Shown: positions 43,599 through 52,760 of the stretch, piece after piece
Layout: each line of letters begins with the position of its first letter
Numbering within the stretch: the stretch's first letter is position 1
Assembly: GCF_000014565.1 (NCBI RefSeq)
Contig: NC_008268.1
Span: forward strand, 1,377,001 to 1,441,000
DNA length: 64,000 bases
Direction: 5' to 3'
From: Rhodococcus jostii RHA1
GTDB taxonomy: Bacteria > Actinomycetota > Actinomycetes > Mycobacteriales > Mycobacteriaceae
Notes under the pieces: generated by a model
Told to the model about the DNA's origin: nothing
The model's database searches: none
What the model saw: the letters and a program-made list of their open reading frames with translations, nothing else
Position numbers and translations under genes: made by a program

Positions 43599-45005
43599 TC
43601 AGCGCGTGACCGCTGCCCCGGCGTCGCGCGGCAGACGCAGCGTGTCGATCACCGTGCACAGCATCAGCAGGCCCAAAAGGACGAAGGTCCAGGAATATTC
43701 GGACCCGAACCCGTGCTCGGACGACGTCGCCAACGGCGTGAACGCGGTGAGGGCGAGCGCCGCGACCGCGATCCCGAGTCCGGCCGCCAGTTCCTGCACG
43801 GCGGCGTTGAGAGTGTTTGCGTGCGTGAGGTCGGCACGATCGACGTCGGAGAACGCGAGACTGTTGTACGCGGTGAATCCGACCGAGCGCAGGGCTCCGC
43901 TCACGAAGAGGACCGCCGCGATGACCGGCATCGGGGTCGACGAGCTCAGGGCGGCGAGCAGCCCGAAGCAGCCGACGGACAGGAGTGCGTTGACCAGCAG
44001 AATCGGCCTGATCCCGAAGCGCCGCATCAGCGGCGTCGTACAGGGCTTGATGGCAATGTTGCCGGCGAACAGCGCCGCGACGAGCAGACCCGCGAGAAAC
44101 GGCGTCCAGCCGAAGCCGAGTTGAAACTGCAGCGGCAGCAGGAACGGCACCGCGGTGACGATCAGGCGGTAGAGCGAACCCCCGGTGACGGTGGTGCGCA
44201 GCGTCCGGACGCGCAGCACGCGGAAGTCGACGAGTGGGTGGGGCGTGCGGACGAGATGGCGCACCGAGGCCGCCAGCAGAACAACCGCGACCACTCCCCC
44301 GATCGCGACCCGCCGCCAGTCCGTGCCCGTCACACGGATGCTCTCCAGCGCGATGAGGGCTGCCGCGATTCCCGTGCCGACCCCGAGGAGGCCCCGCCAG
44401 TCCAGCCTGCTCGTCGACCGCGAACCCGCCCCGTGAACCAGCTTCAGCGACAGCAGGATTCCGAGGACCCCGATGGGAATGTTGATGACGAAGATCCATC
44501 TCCACGAGCCGACGGTGGCGATCGCACCGCCGAGCAGGGGCGCGATGACCGGCGCCGCGAGCGCGGGCCACGTGAGCAGGGCTATCGCGCGGACGAGGTC
44601 GCTCTTCGTGCTCGACCGCAGCACCGCGAGCCGCCCGACCGGCACCATCATGGCGCCGCCGACCCCCTGCAGCACCCGCATCGCGACGAGCATCGGCAAC
44701 GACACACTCGCCGCGCACCCGATGGACGCCAGCGTGAACACGGCGATGGCGGCCACGAACACGCGGCGCGTCCCGAACCGGTCGGCCACCCACCCGCTCG
44801 CGGGGATGAGGACGGCGACCGTCACCAGGTAGGCGGAGATCGCAATGTTGACGTCGACTGCGTCGACATCGAACGACTCGGCGATCAGCGGGACAGCCGG
44901 CGCGATGATGGTGGCGTCGAGAATCTCCATGAAGAGGGCGCCTGCCACCAGCAGGGCCATTCCACGGGGGAACGACGTCGCGCGCGCGGTTCTAGCGATC
45001 GACAA
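43599..45005 (-). CDS. MFS transporter, DHA2 (multidrug-exporter-like) family
   Basis: A 468-aa membrane carrier of the EmrB/QacA type. The start FMEILDATIIAPAVPLIAESF is the family helix-1 motif, followed by GWVADRFGTRRVF (motif A) and MRVLQGVGGAMMVPVGRL (motif C-like). Hydrophobic segments account for most of the length. Its start overlaps the 3' end of iolR by 14 bases, so it is co-transcribed with the regulator. It is odd in an inositol locus, because members mostly export drugs or metabolites. A role in exporting a pathway by-product or in uptake is conceivable, but the substrate is unknown. Confidence 0.82.
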   Translation of the reverse strand: MSIARTARATSFPRGMALLVAGALFMEILDATIIAPAVPLIAESFDVDAVDVNIAISAYLVTVAVLIPASGWVADRFGTRRVFVAAIAVFTLASIGCAASVSLPMLVAMRVLQGVGGAMMVPVGRLAVLRSSTKSDLVRAIALLTWPALAAPVIAPLLGGAIATVGSWRWIFVINIPIGVLGILLSLKLVHGAGSRSTSRLDWRGLLGVGTGIAAALIALESIRVTGTDWRRVAIGGVVAVVLLAASVRHLVRTPHPLVDFRVLRVRTLRTTVTGGSLYRLIVTAVPFLLPLQFQLGFGWTPFLAGLLVAALFAGNIAIKPCTTPLMRRFGIRPILLVNALLSVGCFGLLAALSSSTPMPVIAAVLFVSGALRSVGFTAYNSLAFSDVDRADLTHANTLNAAVQELAAGLGIAVAALALTAFTPLATSSEHGFGSEYSWTFVLLGLLMLCTVIDTLRLPRDAGAAVTR

Positions 45006-45735
45006 CGGTCGTGTCGAAGTAGTACCGCGACGCGCGGTAGCAGTGGCTACCGAACTCGACGGCGCTTCCCGAGTCGTCGAACGCGGTCCGGTTCATCGTC
45101 AGCAGCGGTGCACCGGTCTTCTCGTCGAGCAGCGACGCCTCCGCCTTGCTCGCCGCTTTCGCGCCGATGCGTTGCCGCGCGAGACGGATGTGCACGCCGC
45201 GGGCCCGGAGGGCGTGGTAGAGGCCGTGCGCCTCCAGCTCCTCGGGATCCGGCGCGAGGTCCACCGGGATGTGGTTGGTCATCAGCGCCAGCGGCTCGCC
45301 GTTGGTGCTGCGGAGGCGCCGGATGGACGCGACCTCGGCGCCGGGCTGCAGGTTGAGTTCGGCGGCGACGTCTTCGGCCGGCACGGATACCTGGTAGTCG
45401 AGGAGTTTGGTGGTCGGGCTCTGCCCCGCCCGCGCGAGGTCGTCGAAGAGGCTGGTGAGTTCGACCGGCCGGTGCACGGCGCTCTGCACCACCTGGGTTC
45501 CGACGCCGCGTTTGCGGACGAGCAGCCCCTTGTCGACGAGCTCCTGGATGGCGCGGCGCGTGGTGGGACGTGACAGGTTCAGACGCTTGGCGAGCGCCAA
45601 TTCGTTCTCGAAGCGGTCACCCGGGGCAAGCTCCCCGCCGATGATCGCGTTCTCGATCGTCTGCGCGAGCTGGAAATACAGCGGAACCGGGCTCGATCGG
45701 TCGAGCTCGACTGCGAGTGGTGCACCCACGGACAA
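44992..45735 (-). CDS. iolR: GntR family (HutC subfamily) regulator, probable IolR
   Basis: A 247-aa regulator. The N-terminal GntR winged helix (about residues 18-80) has PLYFQLAQTIENAIIGGELAPGDRFENELALA and NLSRPTTRRAIQELVDKGLLVRKRGVGTQV. The C-terminal UTRA ligand domain ends FGSHCYRASRYYFDTTVV. It is divergent from iolC and transcribed with the MFS gene. GntR-type IolR controls inositol genes in Corynebacterium, and the TGTC-N2-GACA elements before iolC and the importer suit its control here. The identification rests on family and position. Confidence 0.85.
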   Translation of the reverse strand: MSVGAPLAVELDRSSPVPLYFQLAQTIENAIIGGELAPGDRFENELALAKRLNLSRPTTRRAIQELVDKGLLVRKRGVGTQVVQSAVHRPVELTSLFDDLARAGQSPTTKLLDYQVSVPAEDVAAELNLQPGAEVASIRRLRSTNGEPLALMTNHIPVDLAPDPEELEAHGLYHALRARGVHIRLARQRIGAKAASKAEASLLDEKTGAPLLTMNRTAFDDSGSAVEFGSHCYRASRYYFDTTVVDR

Positions 45736-45826
45736 CTCCGATCCTCGTGCGCGGGGCGACGTCGCCGTCGCCGATCTTTCCGGCAGTGTATGCGAACACT
45801 AACACCAGATTGACTTCAAGTAATAA

Positions 45827-45847
45827 TGTCAGGACAAAGTCTTGACA
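45827..45847. promoter_or_regulatory. IolR-like operator in the iolR-iolC divergent region
   Basis: TGTCAGGACA (45827-45836) is a TGTC-N2-GACA palindrome, followed one base later by AGTCTTGACA (45838-45847), a near copy in tandem. The pair sits in an AT-rich stretch about 85 bases before the iolC start. Confidence 0.5.
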
Positions 45848-45931
45848 GGAGCCGGTGATGTGGAGCACAGTTTCAACCAGACCTCGGCGCCCTGCGCAGA
45901 CCACCCACAACGACCTATTCGGGAGTCAGCC

Positions 45932-46921
45932 TTGACCACCATCCAGACGCAAACCAACCGGAATGGATTGGACGTCCTCGCCATCGGGCGCTGCGGTGTG
46001 GACATCTACCCATTGCAGACCGGAGTCGGCCTCGAACACGTCGAGACGTTCGGCAAATTCCTCGGCGGAAGCGCGGCCAACGTCACCGTCGCCGCCGCCC
46101 GCCTCGGCTGCCGCAGCGCCCTCATCTCGGGCGTCGGCAACGATCCATTCGGACGTTTCGTCCGCACGGCACTCACCGACCTCGGCGTCGACAACCGCTA
46201 CGTCGGCATCGACACCGAACACCCCACTCCGGTCACGTTCTGTGAGATCTTCCCGCCGGACGACTTTCCGCTGTACTTCTACCGTAAGCCCGTCGCCCCG
46301 GACCTGCAGGTGACGCCGGCGGACATCGATCTCGACGCGGTCCGCGACGCGAAGCTCTACTGGTCGACGGTCACCGGACTGTCCGAAGAGCCCAGCCGCA
46401 GCGCGCATTTCGCAGCGTGGGAGGCCCGCGGACGCCGCACCCATACCGTCCTCGATCTCGACTACCGCCCGATGTTCTGGTCCTCCGCCGCCGACGCCAC
46501 CGCTCAGGTGCAGCGGGCCCTCCAGCACGTCACCGTCGCGGTCGGCAACCGTGAGGAGTGCGAGATCGCGGTCGGCGAGGCCAACGCACACAAGGCCGCG
46601 GACGCGCTGCTCGATCTCGGCGTCGAACTGGCCATCGTCAAGCAGGGCCCCAAGGGCGTTCTCGGGAAGACGCGCTCCCAGAGCATCACGGTGCCCCCGA
46701 ACGACGTCCAGGTGGTCAACGGCCTCGGTGCCGGCGACAGCTTCGGCGGCACGCTGTGCCACGGCCTGCTCGCCGGGTGGCCACTCGAGAAGATCCTGCG
46801 CTACGCCAACGCCGCGGGGGCGATCGTCGCCTCCCGCCTCGAATGCTCCACCGCGATGCCGACGGCCGACGAGGTCCGGGCGCTCGCCGATTCCACCACT
46901 TCGGAGGCTGTCAATGTCTGA
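45932..46921 (+). CDS. iolC: 5-dehydro-2-deoxygluconokinase
   Basis: PfkB-family sugar kinase phosphorylating 5-dehydro-2-deoxygluconate (DKG) in inositol breakdown. The 329-aa protein has the N-terminal LAIGRCGVDIYP and ETFGKFLGGSAANVTVAAARLG, and the C-terminal PfkB signature with the anion hole and catalytic Asp in VNGLGAGDSFGG. I place the start at the TTG at 45932, with GGGAG six bases upstream, because upstream in-frame sequence is unlike the family; a TTG at 45842 is the far alternative. It is first gene of the catabolic operon and overlaps the next gene by eight bases. Confidence 0.9.
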   Translation: MTTIQTQTNRNGLDVLAIGRCGVDIYPLQTGVGLEHVETFGKFLGGSAANVTVAAARLGCRSALISGVGNDPFGRFVRTALTDLGVDNRYVGIDTEHPTPVTFCEIFPPDDFPLYFYRKPVAPDLQVTPADIDLDAVRDAKLYWSTVTGLSEEPSRSAHFAAWEARGRRTHTVLDLDYRPMFWSSAADATAQVQRALQHVTVAVGNREECEIAVGEANAHKAADALLDLGVELAIVKQGPKGVLGKTRSQSITVPPNDVQVVNGLGAGDSFGGTLCHGLLAGWPLEKILRYANAAGAIVASRLECSTAMPTADEVRALADSTTSEAVNV

Positions 46922-47813
46922 AACTCTCGCCCACCGCGCAGTCTGCGCGTCCTACGCCGACGTCACCGAGGTACGCGCGAACGACCCGGCCGCCATCGAT
47001 CGCGCCTGGGCTACCCGGATCGCCCGGCCCACGGTGCGCGGTAACGGCCGGCTGATGATCGTCGCCGCCGACCACCCCGCCCGCGGCGCGCTCTCGGTCG
47101 GCGACCGTCCGACCGCGATGAACAGCCGCACCGACCTCCTCGACCGCCTCCGCACCGCCCTGCGCAACCCCGGTGTGGACGGGGTGCTCGCCACCGCCGA
47201 CATCCTCGACGATCTGGTGCTGCTCGGCGCGCTCGACGACAAGGTGGTCATCTCGTCGATGAACCGCGGCGGCCTGGCCGGCGCCAGTTTCGAACTCGAC
47301 GACCGGATGACCGGCTACACCGCGGCCGGCACCGCGAAGGCCGGCATGAACGGCGGAAAGATGCTGTGCCGCATCGATCTCGACGACCCCGGCACCCTCT
47401 CCACCCTCACCGCGTGCGCCCAGGCGGTCGATGCGCTGGCCGAAGCCGGACTGATGGCCATGGTGGAACCGTTCCTGTCGCGGCGTGTCGACGGCAAGGT
47501 CAAGAACGATCTCAGCGCCGACGCCGTGATCAAGTCCATCCACATCAGTCAGGGCCTGGGGTCCACGTCCGCCTACACCTGGATGAAGCTTCCGGTGGTG
47601 GACGAAATGGAACGCGTCATGGACGCGACGACGCTTCCGACGCTGCTGCTCGGCGGAGACCCGCAGACAGCCCCCGAGGAGACATTCGCGAGCTGGGCCA
47701 AGGCCCTCGCACTGCCGTCCGTCCGCGGCCTGATCGTCGGGCGCACCCTGCTGTACCCGCGGGACGAGGACGTCGCCGCCGCGGTCGACACCGCCGTATC
47801 CCTCGTCCACTGA
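46914..47813 (+). CDS. (beta/alpha)8-barrel aldolase of the inositol cluster (Cgl0159 type)
   Basis: A 299-aa TIM-barrel protein of the DeoC/LacD-like aldolase superfamily. A likely Schiff-base lysine lies in STSAYTWMKLPVV or in the KMLCRIDLDD region, and the final strand LPSVRGLIVGRTLLYP is a phosphate-binding type loop. From memory the family includes a protein from the C. glutamicum iol cluster. By position it probably cleaves DKG-6-phosphate to dihydroxyacetone phosphate and malonate semialdehyde, the IolJ step. This is a functional inference, as it is not homologous to class II IolJ. It starts inside the iolC end (eight-base overlap). Confidence 0.8.
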   Translation: MSETLAHRAVCASYADVTEVRANDPAAIDRAWATRIARPTVRGNGRLMIVAADHPARGALSVGDRPTAMNSRTDLLDRLRTALRNPGVDGVLATADILDDLVLLGALDDKVVISSMNRGGLAGASFELDDRMTGYTAAGTAKAGMNGGKMLCRIDLDDPGTLSTLTACAQAVDALAEAGLMAMVEPFLSRRVDGKVKNDLSADAVIKSIHISQGLGSTSAYTWMKLPVVDEMERVMDATTLPTLLLGGDPQTAPEETFASWAKALALPSVRGLIVGRTLLYPRDEDVAAAVDTAVSLVH

Positions 47814-47834
47814 CGCACGCCGGAGAGGCCCACG

Positions 47835-48731
47835 ATGAACAGCAAGTACTACGTGCCGGTCGGTTCCGCGGCCACCGGACCGTTCGACCTCGAGGTCACC
47901 CCCGAATCCGCGGGCTGGACCGAATCGAGCCTCCGGGTGCTCACCCTGGCCCCCGGCGGGTCGGCCGAACTCGCGTCCGGTGACGACGAGATCATCGTCG
48001 TTCCACTGGCCGGGTCCGCGGCGGTGTCGAGCGAGGGCACCGAGTTCGCCCTCACCGGACGGAGGTCCGTGTTCGACGGACCGAGCGACTTCGCCTACGT
48101 GGGGCGGGATTCGGCCTACACGGTGTCCAGCGCGACCGGTGGACGGTTCGCCCTGTGCGGGGCCCGCGCGCGGCAGAAGTTCCCGTTCCGGTACGTCCCG
48201 GCAGCCGACATCTCCGTCGAACTGCGCGGCGCGGGCAACTGCAGCCGCCAGGTGCACAACTTCGGCACCGCCGATCGCTTCGAGGCCGATTCGATCATCG
48301 CGTGCGAGGTCATCACTCCTGGTGGCAACTGGTCGTCGTACCCGAGCCACAAGCACGACGAGAACAGCGACGTCGAGTCGCAGCTCGAGGAGATCTACTA
48401 CTTCGAGATCGCCGAAGCCAATGCCACCGCAGTGGATTTCGGCGGAACCGGATTCGGCTACCATCGCGTGTACGGCACTCCCGAGCGGCCCATCGAGGTG
48501 CTCGAGGAAGTGCGCTCCGGCGACGTGGTCCTCGTGCCGCACGGCTATCACGGACCGTCGATCGCCGCCCCCGGACATCACATGTACTACCTGAACGTCA
48601 TGGCCGGGCCCGGCGAAGACCGCGCCTGGAACATCTGCGACGACCCGGCCCACACCTGGCTGCGCGGCAGCTGGGAACACCAGACCGTCGATCCCCGCCT
48701 CCCCCTCCACGCACCGTCCGAAGGAGCATGA
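47835..48731 (+). CDS. iolB: 5-deoxy-glucuronate isomerase
   Basis: Bicupin isomerase converting 5-deoxy-D-glucuronate to 5-dehydro-2-deoxygluconate. The 298-aa protein has the conserved SSYPSHKHDENSDVESQLEEIYYF metal-binding segment (His and Glu ligands) and YHRVYGTPERPIEVLEEV, then VLVPHGYHGPSIAAPGHHMYYLNVMAGP in the second cupin. GGAGAGGCCCACG precedes the ATG. Its stop overlaps the iolD start (ATGA). Confidence 0.95.
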   Translation: MNSKYYVPVGSAATGPFDLEVTPESAGWTESSLRVLTLAPGGSAELASGDDEIIVVPLAGSAAVSSEGTEFALTGRRSVFDGPSDFAYVGRDSAYTVSSATGGRFALCGARARQKFPFRYVPAADISVELRGAGNCSRQVHNFGTADRFEADSIIACEVITPGGNWSSYPSHKHDENSDVESQLEEIYYFEIAEANATAVDFGGTGFGYHRVYGTPERPIEVLEEVRSGDVVLVPHGYHGPSIAAPGHHMYYLNVMAGPGEDRAWNICDDPAHTWLRGSWEHQTVDPRLPLHAPSEGA

Positions 48732-50686
48732 CCGTGGTGTCCACCGCGCCGATGTCGGCGAGCAAGAACCCCAACGCCGAGGGCACCGTCCACCTCACGG
48801 TGGCTCAGGCAACCATCCGTTTCCTCGCCAACCAGTACGTCGAGCGGGACGGCGAACGTACCAAGTTCTTCGCCGGGTGCTTCGGCATCTTCGGCCACGG
48901 CAACGTCGCCGGACTCGGTCAGGCACTGCTGCAGGCGGAGATCGACGCCGTCGAAGCCGGTACCGAATCCGAACTGCCGTACGTCCTCGGGCGCAACGAG
49001 CAGGCGATGGTGCACAGCGCGGTCGCGTACGCACGCCAGAAGGATCGGCTGCAGACATGGACGGTGTCGGCCAGCGTCGGCCCCGGCTCGACCAACATGC
49101 TGACCGGCGCGGCGCTCGCCACCATCAACCGGCTGCCCGTCCTGCTCCTGCCCGCCGACACGTTCGCGACCCGCGCGAGCGCACCGGTGCTGCAGGAACT
49201 CGAACTGCCGTCGAGCGGTGACGTCACCGTCAACGACGCATTCAAACCGCTGTCGCGCTACTTCGACCGCGTATGGCGGCCGGAGCAGTTGCCTTCGGCG
49301 CTGCTCGGCGCGATGCGCGTGCTGACGGACCCCGTCGAGACGGGTGCGGCCACCGTCGCCATTCCGCAAGATGTGCAGGCGGAGGCGTTCGACTGGCCGG
49401 AGTCGCTGTTCGCCGAGCGCACGTGGCACGTGGCCCGGCCGCTCCCCGAGAAGTCGGTGATCGCGCGGGCCGCGGACGTGATCCGGTCGGCGAAGAAACC
49501 GCTGATCGTCGCGGGCGGCGGCCTGATCTACTCCGGCGCCACCGAGACATTGGCCGCGTTCGCCGAGACGACCGGCATTCCGGTCGGTCAGAGTCAGGCA
49601 GGCAAGGGCTCACTGCCCTACGACCACCCGCAGTCGGTCGGCGCGATCGGCTCGACCGGCACCACGGCGGCCAATGCTCTCGCCACCGAGGCCGACGTGA
49701 TCATCGGCATCGGCACCCGCTACAGCGACTTCACCACGGCGTCGCGCACCGCGTTCAACAACCCGGACGTGCGGTTCGTCAATATCAACGTCGCGTCGAT
49801 CGATTCGGTGAAGCAGGGCGGCGTCAGCGTCGTCGCGGACGCCCGCGAGGCGCTCGAGGCGCTCACCGCGGCACTGGGCGACTACCAGGTTCCCGACGAG
49901 TACCGCTCGCGCACAGCCGAACTCGCCGATCACTGGGAGTCGACGGTCGCCTCGGTCTACAAGATCGACGACGACTCCCTCGGCCTCAACCAGAACCAGG
50001 TCATCGGACTCGCCAACACGCTGTCCGATCCTCGCGACGTCGTCGTGTGCGCCGCCGGCTCCATGCCCGGCGACCTGCACAAGCTGTGGCGCACCCGCGA
50101 CCCCAAGGGCTACCACGTCGAATACGGCTTCTCGTGCATGGGCTACGAGATCGCAGGCGGCATCGGCGCCAAGATGGCCTGCCCCGATCGCGACGTGTTC
50201 ATCATGGTCGGCGACGGCTCGTACCTGATGATGGCCACCGAACTCGTCACGGCCGTGCAGGAGAACGTCAAGGTCATCGTGGTCCTCGTGCAGAACCACG
50301 GCTTCGCCTCCATCGGATCGCTGTCGGAGTCGCTCGGCTCCCAGCGGTTCGGCACCGACTACCGCTACCGCGGCGACTCCGGCCGGCTCGACGGCGACAT
50401 CCTGCCCGTCGACCTGGCGGCCAACGCGGCGAGCCTCGGCGCCGACGTGATCCGCGCGAACACGGCCGCCGAGTTCGCCGACGCCGTCAAAGTGGCGAAG
50501 GCCAGCGACAACACCACCGTCATCCACGTCGAGACGGACCCGCGGATCGCCGCACCGGACAGCGAATCCTGGTGGGACGTCCCGGTCAGCTCGACCAGCA
50601 CTCTCGACTCCACCCGGACCGCCTACGAGACGTACGCGCAGTGGAAGAAGATCCAGCGCCCGTTCCTCCGCCCGTCCGGCAACTAA
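48728..50686 (+). CDS. iolD: 3D-(3,5/4)-trihydroxycyclohexane-1,2-dione acylhydrolase (decyclizing)
   Basis: Thiamine-diphosphate enzyme that opens the cyclitol ring to 5-deoxyglucuronate, the key carbon-ring-cleaving step. The 652-aa protein has the ThDP fold: an N-terminal PYR domain with the catalytic Glu in VLGRNEQAMVHSAVAYA, a middle domain (IVAGGGLIYSGATETLA), and the PP domain with the metal motif VGDGSYLMMATEL through VQNHG. The ATG at 48728 follows AAGGAG. It is preceded by iolB with a four-base overlap. Confidence 0.95.
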   Translation: MTVVSTAPMSASKNPNAEGTVHLTVAQATIRFLANQYVERDGERTKFFAGCFGIFGHGNVAGLGQALLQAEIDAVEAGTESELPYVLGRNEQAMVHSAVAYARQKDRLQTWTVSASVGPGSTNMLTGAALATINRLPVLLLPADTFATRASAPVLQELELPSSGDVTVNDAFKPLSRYFDRVWRPEQLPSALLGAMRVLTDPVETGAATVAIPQDVQAEAFDWPESLFAERTWHVARPLPEKSVIARAADVIRSAKKPLIVAGGGLIYSGATETLAAFAETTGIPVGQSQAGKGSLPYDHPQSVGAIGSTGTTAANALATEADVIIGIGTRYSDFTTASRTAFNNPDVRFVNINVASIDSVKQGGVSVVADAREALEALTAALGDYQVPDEYRSRTAELADHWESTVASVYKIDDDSLGLNQNQVIGLANTLSDPRDVVVCAAGSMPGDLHKLWRTRDPKGYHVEYGFSCMGYEIAGGIGAKMACPDRDVFIMVGDGSYLMMATELVTAVQENVKVIVVLVQNHGFASIGSLSESLGSQRFGTDYRYRGDSGRLDGDILPVDLAANAASLGADVIRANTAAEFADAVKVAKASDNTTVIHVETDPRIAAPDSESWWDVPVSSTSTLDSTRTAYETYAQWKKIQRPFLRPSGN

Positions 50687-50722
50687 CTCTCCCCCAGTAA
50701 ATACTTTCGAAAGGATTCCCCG

Positions 50723-51628
50723 ATGAGCGTCATTCGCGTCGGATCCGCCCCCGACTCCTGGGGCGTCTGGTTCCCCGAAGACCCGCAGCAGACCCCGTAC
50801 GGACGGTTCCTCGACGAGGTCTCGGCATCCGGATACGAGTGGATCGAGCTGGGGCCGTACGGCTACCTGCCCACCGATCCGCAGCAGCTCCGCGACGAAC
50901 TCGCCGCCCACAATCTGAAGCTGTCGGCAGGCACCGTGTTCGAGCACCTGCACCAGGACGACTCCTGGGATGCCGTGTGGACCCAGATCGAGGACGTCGC
51001 CAAACTGACCGCCGCCGTCGGCGGCAAGCACGTGGTCGTGATCCCGGAGATGTGGCGCGACCCGAGCAGCGGCGAGGTGCTCGAGGACCGCAATCTCACT
51101 GCAGAACAGTGGAAGAAGAAGACCGGCGGCATGAACGAGCTGGGCAAGAAGATGTTCGAGCAGTACGGAGTGAAGGCGCAGTACCACCCGCACGCGGACA
51201 GCCACGTCGACACCGAGGAGAACGTGTACCGCTTCCTCGACGGCACCGACAGCGAGTTCGTGAACCTGTGCCTCGACACCGGCCACATCAGCTACTGCGG
51301 CGGCGACAACCTCGCGATCATCGAACGCGCACCCGAGCGGATCGGCTACCTGCACCTCAAGCAGGTCGATCCCGAGGTCCGCGCCAAGGTCGAGGCCGAG
51401 GACCTGCCGTTCGGCGAGGCCGTCAAGCTCGGTGCGATGATCGAGCCGCCGCTCGGCATCCCCGACCTGCCGCCGCTGCTCGCCGCGATCGAGAAGCTCG
51501 ACATCGACGTGTTCGCGATCGTCGAGCAGGATCTCTACCCCTGCGCCGTGGACGTTCCGCTGCCGATCGCCCAGCGCACCCGTAAGTACCTGGGGTCCTG
51601 CGGGATCCCGTCCGTCAAGTTCGTCTAA
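50723..51628 (+). CDS. iolE: TIM-barrel sugar isomerase/epimerase family protein, inosose dehydratase-like
   Basis: A 301-aa AP-endonuclease-2-type TIM barrel. Family segments are GSAPDSWGVWFPEDP, YEWIELGPYGYLP, QYHPHADSHVDTEENVYRFLD (metal-ligand histidines) and LCLDTGHISYCGGDN with the conserved D-T-G-H, then YLHLKQVD and IVEQDLYPC. By position between iolD and iolG it probably dehydrates 2-keto-myo-inositol to the trione, or epimerises it. A second protein with the alternative APISWGVCEV start, more like annotated inosose dehydratases, is encoded at 60907, so which one does the dehydratase step is open. Confidence 0.72.
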   Translation: MSVIRVGSAPDSWGVWFPEDPQQTPYGRFLDEVSASGYEWIELGPYGYLPTDPQQLRDELAAHNLKLSAGTVFEHLHQDDSWDAVWTQIEDVAKLTAAVGGKHVVVIPEMWRDPSSGEVLEDRNLTAEQWKKKTGGMNELGKKMFEQYGVKAQYHPHADSHVDTEENVYRFLDGTDSEFVNLCLDTGHISYCGGDNLAIIERAPERIGYLHLKQVDPEVRAKVEAEDLPFGEAVKLGAMIEPPLGIPDLPPLLAAIEKLDIDVFAIVEQDLYPCAVDVPLPIAQRTRKYLGSCGIPSVKFV

Positions 51629-51654
51629 CCGACCACGTCAGGAGCTAGTCAGCT

Positions 51655-52755
51655 ATGTCCGGAAGCAACGACCTGCGCATCGCCGTCCTGGGTGTCGGAA
51701 TGATGGGCGCCGACCACGTCGCACGCATCACCGAGCGCATCAAGGGCGCCACGGTCGCCGTCGTCAACGACTACTTCATCGAGAAGGCCGAGCAGATCGC
51801 CGCCGGGATCCCCGGCTGCCGGGTGATCGGCGACCCCCTCGACGCGATCGCCGACCCCGATGTCGACGCCGTCGTCCTGGCCACCCCCGGCCCGACCCAC
51901 GAGAAGCAGCTTCTCGCCTGCCTCGAGCACGGCAAGCCGGTGATGTGTGAGAAGCCGCTGACCACCGACGTCGCCACGTCCCTCGAGATCGTCAAGCGCG
52001 AAGCCGAACTCGGCAAGAAGCTGATCCAGGTCGGCTTCATGCGACGTTTCGACCACGAGTACGAGCAGCTGAAGACGCTCATCGACGACGGAACGTTCGG
52101 GCAGGTGCTCCTCGCCCACTGCGTGCACCGCAACCCCGCCGTGCCGCCGAGCTTCGACAGCTCGATGATCGTCAAGGACTCGCTGGTCCACGAGGTGGAC
52201 GTCACCCGATTCCTGTTCGACGAGGAGATCACCTCCGTCCACATCCTCCGGCCGGCCGCGAATCCCGGTGCGCCCGAGGGACTGCAGGACCCGCAGATCG
52301 CGCTCTTCAGCACCGAGTCCGGTCGCCACGTCGACGTCGAGGTCTTCGTGACCACCGGTGTCGCCTACGAGGTGCGCACCGAGATCGTCGCCGAGAAGGG
52401 TTCGGCGTTCATCGGTCTCGATGTCGGACTCGTCCGCAAGTTCGGCACCGGCGCGGGCAACGGCCGCTCGGGCGCAGGTATGTCGGGCGGGGAGATCACC
52501 CCCTCGTTCAAGGAGCGCTTCGGCCAGGCGTACGACGTCGAGATCCAGCGCTGGGTCAACGCCGCACGCACGGGCGCGGAGACCGGCAACTACATCGACG
52601 GACCGGGTGCGTGGGACGGCTACGCCGCCGCTGCCGTGTGCGCCGCCGGCGTGCAGTCGCTCGAGACCGGCGAACGTGTGGCCGTCGACATGGTCGACCG
52701 TTCCTCCATCCCAGGAGCGGAGCCTGCGGAGCGACCCATCGGACCGGGGGCCTGA
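51655..52755 (+). CDS. iolG: Inositol 2-dehydrogenase (Gfo/Idh/MocA family)
   Basis: NAD-dependent dehydrogenase oxidising myo-inositol to 2-keto-myo-inositol, the first catabolic step. The 366-aa protein has the Rossmann start AVLGVGMMGADHVARI, the MCEKPLTTDVATSLEIV motif with the catalytic-region lysine, and FMRRFDHEYEQLKTLI, then the signature DSLVHEVDVTRFLF with the catalytic histidine (about H181). GGAGCTAGTCAGCT precedes the ATG. The next gene starts five bases after the stop. Confidence 0.9.
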   Translation: MSGSNDLRIAVLGVGMMGADHVARITERIKGATVAVVNDYFIEKAEQIAAGIPGCRVIGDPLDAIADPDVDAVVLATPGPTHEKQLLACLEHGKPVMCEKPLTTDVATSLEIVKREAELGKKLIQVGFMRRFDHEYEQLKTLIDDGTFGQVLLAHCVHRNPAVPPSFDSSMIVKDSLVHEVDVTRFLFDEEITSVHILRPAANPGAPEGLQDPQIALFSTESGRHVDVEVFVTTGVAYEVRTEIVAEKGSAFIGLDVGLVRKFGTGAGNGRSGAGMSGGEITPSFKERFGQAYDVEIQRWVNAARTGAETGNYIDGPGAWDGYAAAAVCAAGVQSLETGERVAVDMVDRSSIPGAEPAERPIGPGA

Positions 52756-52760
52756 ACACG

